Below the pieces are notes generated by a model, which saw only the letters and a program-made list of their open reading frames with translations, searched no databases and was not told the DNA's origin. Positions 24,244-34,098 of a stretch of DNA of 64,000 nucleotides are shown piece after piece. Numbering within the stretch: the first letter of the stretch is position 1; every line of letters begins with the position of its first letter. A program made the position numbers and the translations under genes. The stretch is from Plasmopara viticola (Eukaryota; Oomycota; Peronosporomycetes; Peronosporales; Peronosporaceae), in the NCBI GenBank assembly GCA_001695595.3, contig MBPM02000071.1, forward strand, positions 62,001 through 126,000, read 5' to 3'.

Positions 24244-25596
24244 ATGGCGCAGCAGATGACAGCAGAGGAGGTCAACTCCGTGGAAGAGCTGGTGTCATTC
24301 CTTTCACACTCACGACCAGAGCTTCGGAAGTCATCGTCAAGTCTGCTAGTTAAGATGACGGCGTCAGATCAAGGTATTTATCAGCTGCTACAATTAAAAA
24401 AGCTAGATGTTGTGCAAGCGCTCTGTCGGATCGTGAGTGACATGCGTCCCATTGCTCAAGATGCCATCAAGGCGCTTATTAATCTCACAGCAGCCAATTC
24501 TGCGACTTGCGAACGTGTACTCAAGTTTGACCTACTGAATCGCGTCATGACTCAAGTTGAGGACGATGAGTGGCTTCTTACCAATTACTCTATGATGTTA
24601 CTGGCCAACGTAAGTACAACGCCCGAGGGTGCTAAAAAATTACTTGGCTACGATGATAAGGCCACGGATGCAACAATAGCTGTGCGTGAGAAGACGATCC
24701 GTACACTTGTCTCCTTGTTTTTGAACAAACAACCCGAGCCCGATGGAGTTGACAGTACTACAGGTGATCCCCAATGGGACGATGAATATCAATACGTAGC
24801 AAACATCCTCGCCAACATCAGTCAGCTCGAACAGGGTCGTAATTTTCTGCTAAAGATGCGTCAAAGCACGTCACTTGCCGGTGCACTCCTGCCCCACCTT
24901 CAGTCGCCCAATGTCGTTCGTCGACGAGGTGTCACTGCTGCTTTCAAGAACTTGTGCTTTGACTCGGATAATCACTTTTACCTGTGTGACCAGTTGGACA
25001 TTCCTACGCATATGATGGTCTTGCTCTCTGGTCCCGAAGAACTTGATGAAGACGATAAACTAGGCATGAATCCAGTCGTGTACAACCAGCGCAACAGGAA
25101 AAAGCGTGAACATGACCGACTGGTACGTCTTGCTGCTGTGGACTGTCTGTTGCTATTGTGCACGACGCACGCTGGTCGGAAGCTTTTGCGCCGCAAAAAA
25201 GTGTACCCAATCATACGTAATGCTCACTTGGTAGAGGCCGATGAGGAGATCAGCGACCAGATTTACAAGCTCGTTGATTTCCTGATTCGTGACGAAGAGG
25301 GTGGAGAGCCTGATTGGAACGAGGTTCGTGCAAAGTCGTTCGCTGATGAGAATGACGCGGTAAGGCCGCTAGGTTCTGCTGCTCAGGCACAGGCAAAGGA
25401 AAATGTAGTGCCTGCGACGCAAGTTAAGTCTAACACGTTCAAGGCTTTGGACAAGAGACTGATCAAAGCGTCCTCGAGCCTTTTCACGAGCAAAGAAGAT
25501 GAACAAGTGCCAGACGATGTTGCTGATAAATTCGCTAGTGAAATCTCGGCACTTGATGTAAGTAGTGACGAGGAAGAAGACATTGGTGTAGACTAG
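24244..25596 (+). CDS. HGH1: HGH1 homolog, armadillo-type eEF2 folding chaperone
   Basis: HGH1 (FAM203/BRP16) hands unfolded elongation factor 2 to the TRiC chaperonin. One exon encodes 450 residues, longer than the roughly 390 usual in yeast and animals because of an acidic, Ser-rich tail. Armadillo-like helical repeats fill residues about 10-350. The C-terminal domain carries a RNRKKREHDRLVRL-like basic helix, then KLLRRKKVYPIIR and a DEEISDQIYKLVDFL stretch that are typical of the family. The ATG at 24244 is used; a preceding in-frame TTG is ignored. A 62-bp tandem duplication lies just upstream. It is tail-to-tail with cyclin B, 196 bases apart. Confidence 0.88.
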   Translation: MAQQMTAEEVNSVEELVSFLSHSRPELRKSSSSLLVKMTASDQGIYQLLQLKKLDVVQALCRIVSDMRPIAQDAIKALINLTAANSATCERVLKFDLLNRVMTQVEDDEWLLTNYSMMLLANVSTTPEGAKKLLGYDDKATDATIAVREKTIRTLVSLFLNKQPEPDGVDSTTGDPQWDDEYQYVANILANISQLEQGRNFLLKMRQSTSLAGALLPHLQSPNVVRRRGVTAAFKNLCFDSDNHFYLCDQLDIPTHMMVLLSGPEELDEDDKLGMNPVVYNQRNRKKREHDRLVRLAAVDCLLLLCTTHAGRKLLRRKKVYPIIRNAHLVEADEEISDQIYKLVDFLIRDEEGGEPDWNEVRAKSFADENDAVRPLGSAAQAQAKENVVPATQVKSNTFKALDKRLIKASSSLFTSKEDEQVPDDVADKFASEISALDVSSDEEEDIGVD

Positions 25597-25792
25597 ATTT
25601 TAAATTAGCCTCAGCACTACATCGTCATCAACACTTTGCTCATACAAATTTAAAAGTAGCTTTGTGCATGTGGCTTCGCACCTCAAGGGGTTTGGCGAAG
25701 TCTTGGTAGTCTTGTACAATCAAGTTCATTATCTTGTCGTCGGCGTGGGCGGATCTCAAACGAGAGCATGGTTACATACGTCGCAAGGAAGT

Positions 25793-27507
25793 CTAAGCGC
25801 TCTTCCGAAATGCAAGCGGCTGGGATGCCACTGACAGAAACCGCTCCTTGCTAAACTTACGCCGCGCAGCGGTGAGTTTAGCGAGCTTACCCACACCATT
25901 GTGAGCGTTCCACAGCATTTCCTTCACGTCATCGATACAGGGGGTGAGACTATGCTCACTGTACGACGAGTGATACTCTAACGTTGACGACTGGCATTAA
26001 GCATTTAAGTCAAAAGTCACATCGATCAGGCAGAATCACACATTTGATATAATGACGACGTACCCACGCTGGAGTATCTCTCATCTGTGTCCGAGCAACG
26101 TAAACAGCCGATGCGGCAATCGTGGATGGTAAATACTTCATCATCTTGTACTCCTGCAAAGTGCGATCGATAACATAGTGTGCAAAGTGTTCTACACGAT
26201 CATCACAGGTGCGGGCTGCCTTGATAAAGCGCTTCATGAATTGAAAGGCAGTTGGAAATGTCACTCGAAAGCCAATAGTGGCCAGCATCTTTGCTTCCAT
26301 CTGAAAAACTTCTTCGCGCGTGTAGGCATTGTCGGTAATCTTGACAAAGTCTTCAGCTTCAGGGGGAAAAATCTCTTCGTACTTTGAGGCGATAAACATT
26401 GCCGTCACACCGACAAGCTGCAGCCGCTGTCGGCCAATCGAGAAGCTCTTTTCTAGAAAGTAGTCGATCAGGAGGACGGCAATGTGCAACGTTTGTGGCA
26501 GCAAGCCGTACTTATAATGCACATCTACCAGCCAATCCACGAGAATAGCACGCATCTTTGAATTTATGTCCGATTGGCGGGCCATGTACGAGCTACCAGA
26601 TTTGCGTTTTTTCTGCAAATTCGGATGACACTGTTTAGAAAGATATCAAAGTACTTTTTTCAAAGTATAGTCCTACCTCTGCCTCCAAATGAAACTTTGT
26701 GATATCCTCAGCGTATTGCCAGCACGTGGCTGAATCATTCTTGTCTTCAGTATCAATATCATGCTTGTCTTCTTCTGGAGTAAGCGGGATGATATTGATC
26801 ACTAGTGGACGCTTCTCCGCCACTCCAAAGGAACCAAGCGAGGTGATAACTGGGGCCGTATTAGAAGACAAGCGATTGATTCGGCTGGTGACGGACGATG
26901 AGCTACGAGTGCTTAGTGAAGATATTGTGCCTGTCGCAGAGCTGGCGAGGCGACTACCAACATTGATATTGCCGAGGTTTCTTTTGCTAGCATTGTCCGT
27001 GTTGAGCTTGCGACTGCCACAATTGACGTTACTGAGACTGCGCTTGCTAGCAATATACTTCTTCTTTGCCAGAGCTCCTGCATTTGCGACCGCAGCGCTC
27101 ATAGAGCTTACACTCGCCTTTTTAATCTACAACACCATTTAATGTAGCACGTAGTAAAATTATGTTTCTCATTATAGAAGTCCTCATTAGTCGCCGTACG
27201 TTGATTCGGTTAGTTGCATCGCCCAAAGCTGACCGTCGGTTCGTCACATCTCCTAACGCGGTTCGACGTGGCTCTCCAATGGTGGAAAGAGTTTGTGACT
27301 TCACGACTCGTAGGCGCTTCACTGCGTTGCCAGCATCCTGCGCATCTTGCACGATATGTCGCTGCAGAGCACGAAGCAGGACGTAAGACTAGTTACAATC
27401 ATCATTTGATGCAAAACGAGGTGCACCTTTCCAGGACGAGAAGTGCCCGGGTCGACAGGCATCTCGTTTTCATTGTTAATTCGAACGCTTCTTCTGATAA
27501 AAGACAT
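25793..27507 (-). CDS. B-type mitotic cyclin
   Basis: Activating subunit of CDK1 for entry into mitosis. Five exons (27427-27507, 27200-27361, 26677-27126, 26064-26612, 25793-25990), all phase 0, give 479 residues. Two destruction boxes of the R-x2-L-x4-N form stand almost side by side at residues 60-68 and 70-78, so ubiquitin-dependent destruction by the APC/C is expected. The N-terminal third is Ser- and Lys-rich. The cyclin box begins near residue 232, with the B-type hallmark MRAILVDWLVDVH at residue 251. The second cyclin fold follows, ending with TLEYHSSYSEHSL and a Lys/Arg-rich tail. The last exon is joined through an AG at 25991-25992, which restores the conserved W-x-TLE-like junction. 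Confidence 0.93.
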
Positions 27508-28262
27508 GCGGTAGAGTGACGAGGATTCAGGGCGTGTTATAAACAGGATGGTGCAAGCGTAGCGATGATCAGCGGTCGAACGCGATGGGTCGGGAGGGGC
27601 TTGTGGAATCCCTGGGGGGGTGGATATTGGAATTACAGCAAATCAGAAGCCGCCGTTTGAAATTTTAAATTATGGATCAACATTGCGTTGAACAATTGTG
27701 AAAGTGCTTGTAAAATACTAGCCTTGGCAGTAGGTCATGCATGACAAGCGTCAAGTAAGCTCTTGATGAAGCTTTTAGCTACTAGAGATTTAAGATACTG
27801 GAACCCACACGCTGGGACTAGATTTCTCTAGCACGGGCTGTGCGACCCATTTTGAGGCCGGGATTCGTACCTCTCACCTCAAAATGGGTCTTGAGGGCGT
27901 CCAGCTCACCCAACTATCCTTTTGGTTGCTCGTCCACTTTAGTGACTTCTCTCCAGCTGCCATTCTCTGGGTGTACTACTGCCCCTCGAGTCGGTTACAT
28001 GTAACGGTTACTAGAGCGGCATCATCTTCCTTTTTGCAACTTTTTAATCAGTATAGTGTACATGTTGCACATATTTGTTGGAGATGCTTTTTCACGACTG
28101 ACTGAATTTGCCATTCAGGTCAAAAGCAACTTAAAGAGTCATGAGGGAAGGGACGTCGGTTTCTCTTAAAACGCATATTCCTTCTCGATTCACAACGTTA
28201 TCTGCGTTCAAGTAGGAAAGTAAAACTTGCCGTTCATTTGACTCCCAGCAGCTCGTGCCACG
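27508..28262. other. Divergent intergenic interval between cyclin B and URC1-like genes
   Basis: 755 bases holding the two promoters and a tRNA-derived SINE relic (27845-27925, listed separately). A run of seven G lies near 27610. No gene is supported. Confidence 0.5.
27845..27925 (-). mobile_element. tRNA-derived SINE head (relic)
   Basis: Read on the minus strand, this segment carries an A-box-like TGGGTGAGCTGG (27912-27901). About 30 bases later comes a B-box-like GGTACGAATCC (27871-27861), one mismatch from the consensus and at normal tRNA spacing. A 14-bp perfect inverted repeat (27844-27857 and 27877-27890) partly overlaps the boxes. The acceptor and T stems do not pair fully, so this is not a working tRNA gene. 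A SINE head is the best reading. Its 3' end and target duplication were not found. Confidence 0.5.
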
Positions 28263-30005
28263 ATGAGCACCAAAGTTGCTCCCATGAAAAAAGTGTCGAC
28301 GCTCGGCAAGCGCAAGAAATCCATTGAAGGCACGTATTCTCAATTTCTTACGTACTTTTTTCTCTCGAAACTTATTCATACTGCATGTGCGATTGCGACC
28401 GTCAGCTGACGACGTGAAGAAGATTGACAAGAAGGACGAATTTGATCCCAATCAGTTTTACGTCTCGCTCACATCGCATGCCGAGCAATTTGGGGTCGAG
28501 CCCATTCGCATCCGGGTGAGTGTCACGACCTTTTTTTATCTTTCGCATTAATGTTGCAATGCTTAAGCTCCTTTGCTTTACTGGTTGCTCTTAATTTAGT
28601 GGGGACACGAAGAACCTGACGTGCGCGGCCCCATCATTGGTACTAATCGCCACCATAAGTACCGCAATGCTATCGGCGCCCATGGCGGCTCGTACTGCAT
28701 CTATCGCGGTCTGGCGGTAGCTTCGGGTGCAATTGCTAAAAATGCAAAACCCGATTTAAGCGAGACCACGCCTGCGACTAAGATTGGGCCTCATCCGTCG
28801 TGGGCGGATCCTGAAAAGATAGTTACAATCGATCCGTTTGGTGCGTGTGTGGTGGAAGCTTTCTCTGAATACTACCAGAAGGGTTACGATATCCGTCCTA
28901 CTATTGCCGTCACTAAGGCACACATGGACTTTCCGGAGATCCACGAGGCTGTGCGGCTTAATCGACTGAAGCCGGACGGCAAGATCTTGACTGATTCGTC
29001 GCAGCTCGTCATCACGAAAGCTGCCATTGACCCTGTGTGGTACCTCCCAGGAGTAGCCAAGCGCTTCAACACGACGGAAGCTAATTTGCGACAGCAGATC
29101 TTTCAAGAAACGAACGGCATGTACCCAGAGCTTGTGACAAGAAATGACCTCAAGGTCTTTTTACCGCCGATCGGGGGGTAAGGACGCGATGTTAGTAAAA
29201 ATTGGGTAGGACAAGAGGCAGAGATTAACCTTTCTTTATATCGATACAGCCTGACAATTTACATATTTGGATCGGTTGAGGCCATTTCGGATCCGACAAA
29301 GAAATTGGCAGTGCGTGTTCACGACGAATGCAATGGATCGGACGTGTTTGGGTCCGACATTTGCACGTGCCGACCGTATCTCGCCCACGGTATTGAAGTT
29401 TGCGTGCAAACAGCACAAGAGGGAGGGTAAGCAGTACTGTGATAGAGTGAGGATGAAGGACCTGATTTCATTGCGCTTGTGCTGTGCTATTAGCACTGGT
29501 ATTATTATATACTTTCGGAAGGAAGGCCGTGCGTTAGGCGAAGTGACCAAGTACTTAGTGTACAATTTACGGAAGCGCCAGCAAGGTGGCGACAGCGCAG
29601 AAGAGTATTTCAACTGCACGCAGACAGTGGCTGGTATCCAGGATGTGCGCTTTCAGGCGTTGATGCCAGATGCCTTGCATTGGCTCGGCGTCACTAAGAT
29701 TGACAAGTTTGTATCAATGAGCGACATGAAGTACGACGCCATTGTAAACTCGGTAAGTTTATTGATTCAAGTTGGAGATAGCTGCTTTTGTGATTGAATT
29801 TGCTATCTTGCTCTTTGCATTGCAGGGAATTGAGATTGTGGAGCGCATTCCGATTCCAGAGGAGTTAGTGCCAAAGGACGCTCAGGTGGAAATTACTGCC
29901 AAAGTATTTGCTGGCTACAATGGTGGCAGCGTGTACAAGGTAGACAAAGATAAGCTCAAGCAGGTCAAGGGTCGTGATGACAACGCATATGAAGACGAAA
30001 TATAA
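28263..30005 (+). CDS. URC1: URC1-like GTP cyclohydrolase II family protein
   Basis: Member of the GTP cyclohydrolase II superfamily, closest in layout to URC1 of the uracil-catabolism (URC) pathway. Six exons (28263-28329, 28406-28515, 28600-29177, 29250-29426, 29494-29752, 29826-30005) give 456 residues. Residues about 35-250 are the extra N-terminal domain found in URC1-type proteins. The C-terminal part is the cyclohydrolase core. Zinc ligands are Cys279, Cys290 and Cys292, with the same C-x10-C-x-C spacing as E. coli RibA. The catalytic Tyr and Arg lie in YFRKEGRALG, and IVERIP closes the domain. The DCGxxL of RibA is replaced by TCRPYL. The first intron begins with GC rather than GT. 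There is no fused DHBP synthase, so a riboflavin role is less likely, though not excluded. Confidence 0.82.
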
Positions 30006-30234
30006 CCCGAATTTTAAAATGAATAATATTACATGGCAAATCTTGCTTTTCGGTACTTGGAAACTAAATTCTGGAGTGAAAACGAGCTTTTCTTTCTTGG
30101 GTTAAAGTGTTAACTATAGGATGTGGTTGGATTAATTTTCACAACATTGGTAAATAGTGCAAAATTTTGGTCATTGTCAAGCTTTTAAGCCACAAGATTT
30201 GGGCATCTTATACCTAAGACAGCAGCTTAGTGCC

Positions 30235-31642
30235 ATGATTCAGTCCATGTTCATCATGACGACTAATGGGTGCGTAGCCACAATCCGCATTTTAAGGTGC
30301 TATCGTTAGTTACTGCTGCATGGATCTTCAATAGGGAGGTGATCATTGAAAAGCACTGGCGCGGCCTCACGAGTCGCAACGTGTGTGACTTCTTTATGGA
30401 AGAGGTCAACAAGTACCGCGAGCGCGAAGACGTTCCACCCATAATCACCACTAGTAAATACTACCTTGTCAGCGTGTTTCGCGATGATTTATTCGTGCTG
30501 GCTGTTGTCACTAACGAGGTAAGAACAAATGTCTTCCATGTTTCTATTCCCTTTTTTCTACTTTTGCCTGCAAACTATATCAGATCTCTCCATTGTTTGT
30601 AATCGAATTCCTGCACCGAGTGCTTGCAGTATTTCGGGATTATTTTGGTAGTTTTGATGAAAACTCAATGAAGGACAATTTCTCGACCGTCTACCAACTG
30701 CTGGAGGAGATGCTCGACAATGGATATCCGCTCACCACGGAGCCTAATGCTCTCAAAGCCATGGTAGCCCCCCCTTCAACAGCGAACCGTATAGCCGCCA
30801 TGGTGTCGGGCAAATCACAAATTAGCAACACGCTGCCCGACGGCGCCATTTCCAATATCCCATGGCGAAAGAGTGGTGTTCGCTACACGCAGAACGAGAT
30901 TTACTTTGATATTGTTGAAGAAATTGACGCCATCATTGATGTGTCCGGTCGCATGATTTCGTGCGAGGTAAATGGTGTCATACAGAGCAACAGCCGCCTC
31001 TCGGGCGTCCCAGACCTGACGATGGTGTTCACCGATCCGTCAGTAATCGACGACTGCTCGTTCCATCCGTGTGTGCGATACTCGAGGTACGAGCGCGAAC
31101 GCGTTATCTCGTTCGTCCCGCCTGACGGACAGTTTGAGCTCATGCAGTACCGCGTGCAAGTTCAGGAGCTCGTCCCGCCCGTGTACTGTCAGCCACAAAT
31201 CACGTATAAAGAAAAGGGCGGCGGCACGCTCGATCTAGTCATTGGCACTCGCGGTGTGCCAACACTCAACTCGAACGCTAAGAAGAGTTTACAGATTGAA
31301 GACGTCACTGTGGAAGTGTCGTTTCCTAAGAGTGTACGCACAGTGGATGTAAATACAGAATACGGCACGTGTCTATTCGATGAGGCTTCCAAGACAGTGA
31401 AGTGGAATGTAGGCAAGCTGGGTAAAAAGGTGCTGAACCCGTCGTTGCGAGGCAACATTATTCTTCATCAAAGCGCTTCGGTCCCAGACGAAAAACCTAT
31501 TGTGGTATTAGGATTTAAAGTCCCTATGTCAACCGTCTCGGGCCTAAATGTCGAAACCTTGCTGATAACGAACGAAAAATACAAGCCGTACAAGGGTGTG
31601 CGAACGATGACGAAGGCTGGACGCTTTCAGATACGGACCTAG
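30235..31642 (+). CDS. AP3M: AP-3 adaptor complex subunit mu
   Basis: Medium subunit of the AP-3 clathrin-adaptor complex, which sorts membrane cargo from Golgi/endosomes to vacuole or lysosome and reads tyrosine-based signals. Three exons (30235-30269, 30335-30518, 30584-31642) join in frame to 425 residues, against about 418 in animals. The longin-type N-terminal domain starts MIQSMF, followed by IEKHWRG. Then come LLEEMLDNGYPLTTE, the linker with IPWRKSGV, and the mu-homology domain up to KAGRFQIRT, which closely matches the animal AP-3 mu C-terminus. That match separates it from the mu subunits of AP-1, AP-2 and AP-4. It follows the URC1-like gene by 229 bases on the same strand. Confidence 0.93.
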
Positions 31643-31953
31643 CGATTGACACTAGCGTAGCCCGTAGCGTTGCCTTTAGAAATTGTGGTCATACAGTCGA
31701 AGCAAAAAATGGAATCGTATGCCGAAAAAGTCGCGGTTCAGTCGAGTGGCTTAGGCACTAAAGCTGTATGCATTAATGCTATTTGACTTGTGTTCGGCCG
31801 TTTCGCGTCACTTCCTTAATAAGATTATTTTCTCTCGCCGTCTCAGTAAATGCGATAGCTCAATATTGCGCGAGACGTCAAGCCTTGTCACCTTGGAAGC
31901 AAAAGGATTGCGGAGAAGTACCGACGATTGTGCAAGAGGTGGCGATAAAACTG

Positions 31954-33376
31954 ATGGTGTCCAAACACGACATGACTTCGGGCTCAAATTACTGCATTAA
32001 ACTTGATGCAATGCCGATTGAAGCAAGCGAACTGAGCGCTTCCGGCTCAGTAAGTCAATTTTTCTGTCGGTTTGATACCGTGGCGAGGAACGGCAAGCTG
32101 CTGATGTTGCTATTTGACCGCGATGGCAAGTCAACGCTTCAAGAGATGAGTCGACTTGATGTGCTGCATATGACTCAAGAAGCCGCAAAGAGAGGAAATG
32201 AACCTGTGGCAAAAGCGACTCCATCTACCAGACCATCAAGAAGTCCGGTTTATAGACGATCGAATGTGCAAGCTCAGGCAGGAATTGAGAGCAGTTTATC
32301 GATTTGTGACGTCCAGGTAAGAAGTTGACAAAAGATGTTGGAAGGGTAGAGCTAAATTGTGCTTTTTGGGCTAGCGCGTGCACGCTAGAGACATTCGCAG
32401 GATGGAAAACGCATTTTCCACATCGAACGAGCCGTCTATCATTCTTCGAAAGCAAGCGATATTCTTTAGCGCGGGTACGATATCCAATTCATTAGTTAGG
32501 CACCAGTCAGTAAGCTAATGATCCCTTGATCACTAGCTCAGATCCTTTGCGCGCTATCGTTCTTAAAGCAGCGTGCCTGGTCTACGTTCCTGATGGAGCA
32601 GATAGTTTGATCTCCATGCTCAAGGAAGATTTTTTAACACATGCCCGGGACAATGCGGATGCTCCATTCGAGTTCAGGTATAACTTTTACGATAAAATTT
32701 TACTAGAACATTTACTGACGAATGATCAAACAGAGCGTTGGAGGCGTTGCTAGCCACCCTAGCGCGATACTTTCGAGCTCAGTACGACCGGTTGTCTCCT
32801 AGTATTGTGTCTGACCTCGAGCATCTCGCTATAGGTCATCTCGATCCGAGCGAGCTCGAACGTCTTCGCGAGTTTAAAAACACGATGAATGAATTTGAGT
32901 CCCAGGTTGACGGTGTGCGCCGTGCGCTGATGGAGTTACTGGACAACGAGGAAGACCTTCGACTTCTCTACCTTACCAAGCTTTACGAAGATCCCGACCT
33001 ATTGAACGACTTGTGGAGCTTTGACTCAGAAGAAGCCGAAGTGTTGATTGAAAACTACCTCCAAGACATTTTTTCAATCCGTACTACAGCTGATCTGCTA
33101 CAGCATCGCATTGCAAACACCGAGAGTCTCGTGACGTTGAAACTCGACTCAAAACGAAACTATTTGCTACGAGTGCAGCTGATCTTTTCCTTGGTAATGA
33201 TTAATATTTCTGTCGGCACGTTGATCAGTGGTGTGTTTGGCATGAACCTCACTTCGGGTCTGGCAGACGCGTCGGGCTGGTTCCTGGGTGTTGTCATTTT
33301 CACTGCTGTCCTATTTATCACGACAACGCACGCTGGTATATATTTTTTTAAGCAGAAAGGGGTGATGCTTAAGTAA
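31954..33376 (+). CDS. CorA/Mrs2-type magnesium transporter, copy 2
   Basis: Duplicate of the gene at 2752-4262. Exons 31954-32316, 32375-32474, 32542-32677 and 32734-33376 give 413 residues. Exons 2, 3 and 4 are 100, 136 and 643 bases long, exactly as in copy 1, with identical phases. The Gly-Met-Asn signature is at residues 369-371 between the two C-terminal membrane helices. The helical stalk is nearly identical to copy 1, while the first exon has diverged strongly and is shorter. Both copies look intact. The first in-frame ATG is used; the frame is open further upstream but without ATG. Separate expression or membrane targeting through the different N-termini is an inference. Confidence 0.9.
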
Positions 33377-33699
33377 ACAAAAACGGATGGAGAAAGGTTT
33401 TGGCCTTTGGCCGCACAACGTACGGATCCCTAGTTCTAATTTTCTAGAGTAAAAAGCTGGAACATGCCTTAAAAAGTACTACAGAATTAATTATCCCTAA
33501 GATACTGCCGAAAATTTGGACACTGAAAAAAAAGAAAAATAAGAGAAAATACATAGAAGGATAACGTCTATTGTTATTGTGCTAGTAACTCTTGGCGTTA
33601 TCAAGAATTACTTGTGAGGCCGAAACACATACATATGAACGTAAGTGGCGTTGCTAAGGCGCGATGCTCTTGAATGTTTTGCGCATTCCAGTTACCTTC

Positions 33700-34098
33700 A
33701 TGTCCGCACCAGCGAGACAGCTAGCTAAGAAGCGCCGTCTTTTGTCGTTCAGCACGTAGTCCATTTGGATGAGAAGCGCCTCAAAGGCGTTACCGATTTT
33801 GGTGTGCCGGTAACGCCTTGAGGCGCTTCTCATCCAAATCGACTACCTGGTGACGAGGTGCGCAACTCGTATCTGCTGTCACCTTTTCCAAATCGAAATT
33901 GACCGTTATTGCCCGAAGCTCTTTGAAAAAGCTAGCGGTGGCGACGCCGTTCAGAGATTGCGCGGACTGCTGCTTCAACCCGTTGAAATAGTTGATGGAG
34001 CGGCGACCACGCTTTACTTGCCAAAAAAGCCGACGAAGTCATCGTTAACTAGCTTCAGTGTGGACGTTTCGCCGTTAGTTCCATTAATGTCGAGTTGA
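33700..34098 (+). pseudogene. Broken small gene interrupted by an inverted copy of itself
   Basis: A single frame of 133 codons runs from an ATG to TGA but is broken by stops at 33757-33759 and 33811-33813. Both stops fall in or next to the left arm and loop of the hairpin at 33763-33839. The right arm reads as ordinary coding sequence continuous with the downstream frame. The left arm therefore looks like a reverse-complement copy that overwrote coding sequence. The product is unrecognised: a basic N-terminus, a Leu/Ile-rich middle and a Ser/Pro-rich end. No intron that keeps the frame removes the stops. Confidence 0.4.
33763..33839. repeat. Near-perfect hairpin, arms 33 and 32 bases
   Basis: Left arm 33763-33795 and right arm 33808-33839 are reverse complements except for one extra A in the left arm. 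The loop is 12 bases (33796-33807). As RNA it would form a 77-base hairpin of about 32 pairs. It lies about 390 bases downstream of the second CorA gene. Confidence 0.9.

Noticed and set aside
25845..25885. A stem-loop in the last cyclin B exon
   Set aside because: The arms pair only with bulges and lie in Lys/Arg/Leu-rich coding sequence. Composition explains it as well as selection for RNA structure.
27844..27890. A functional tRNA gene at the 14-bp inverted repeat
   Set aside because: A and B boxes are present, but the acceptor and T stems do not pair, so it was listed as a SINE head instead.
33756..33822. An intron that would remove the stops in the 33.7-34.1 kb gene
   Set aside because: A GT-AG pair exists, but the exon phases do not match across it (2 into 0), so it does not restore the frame.
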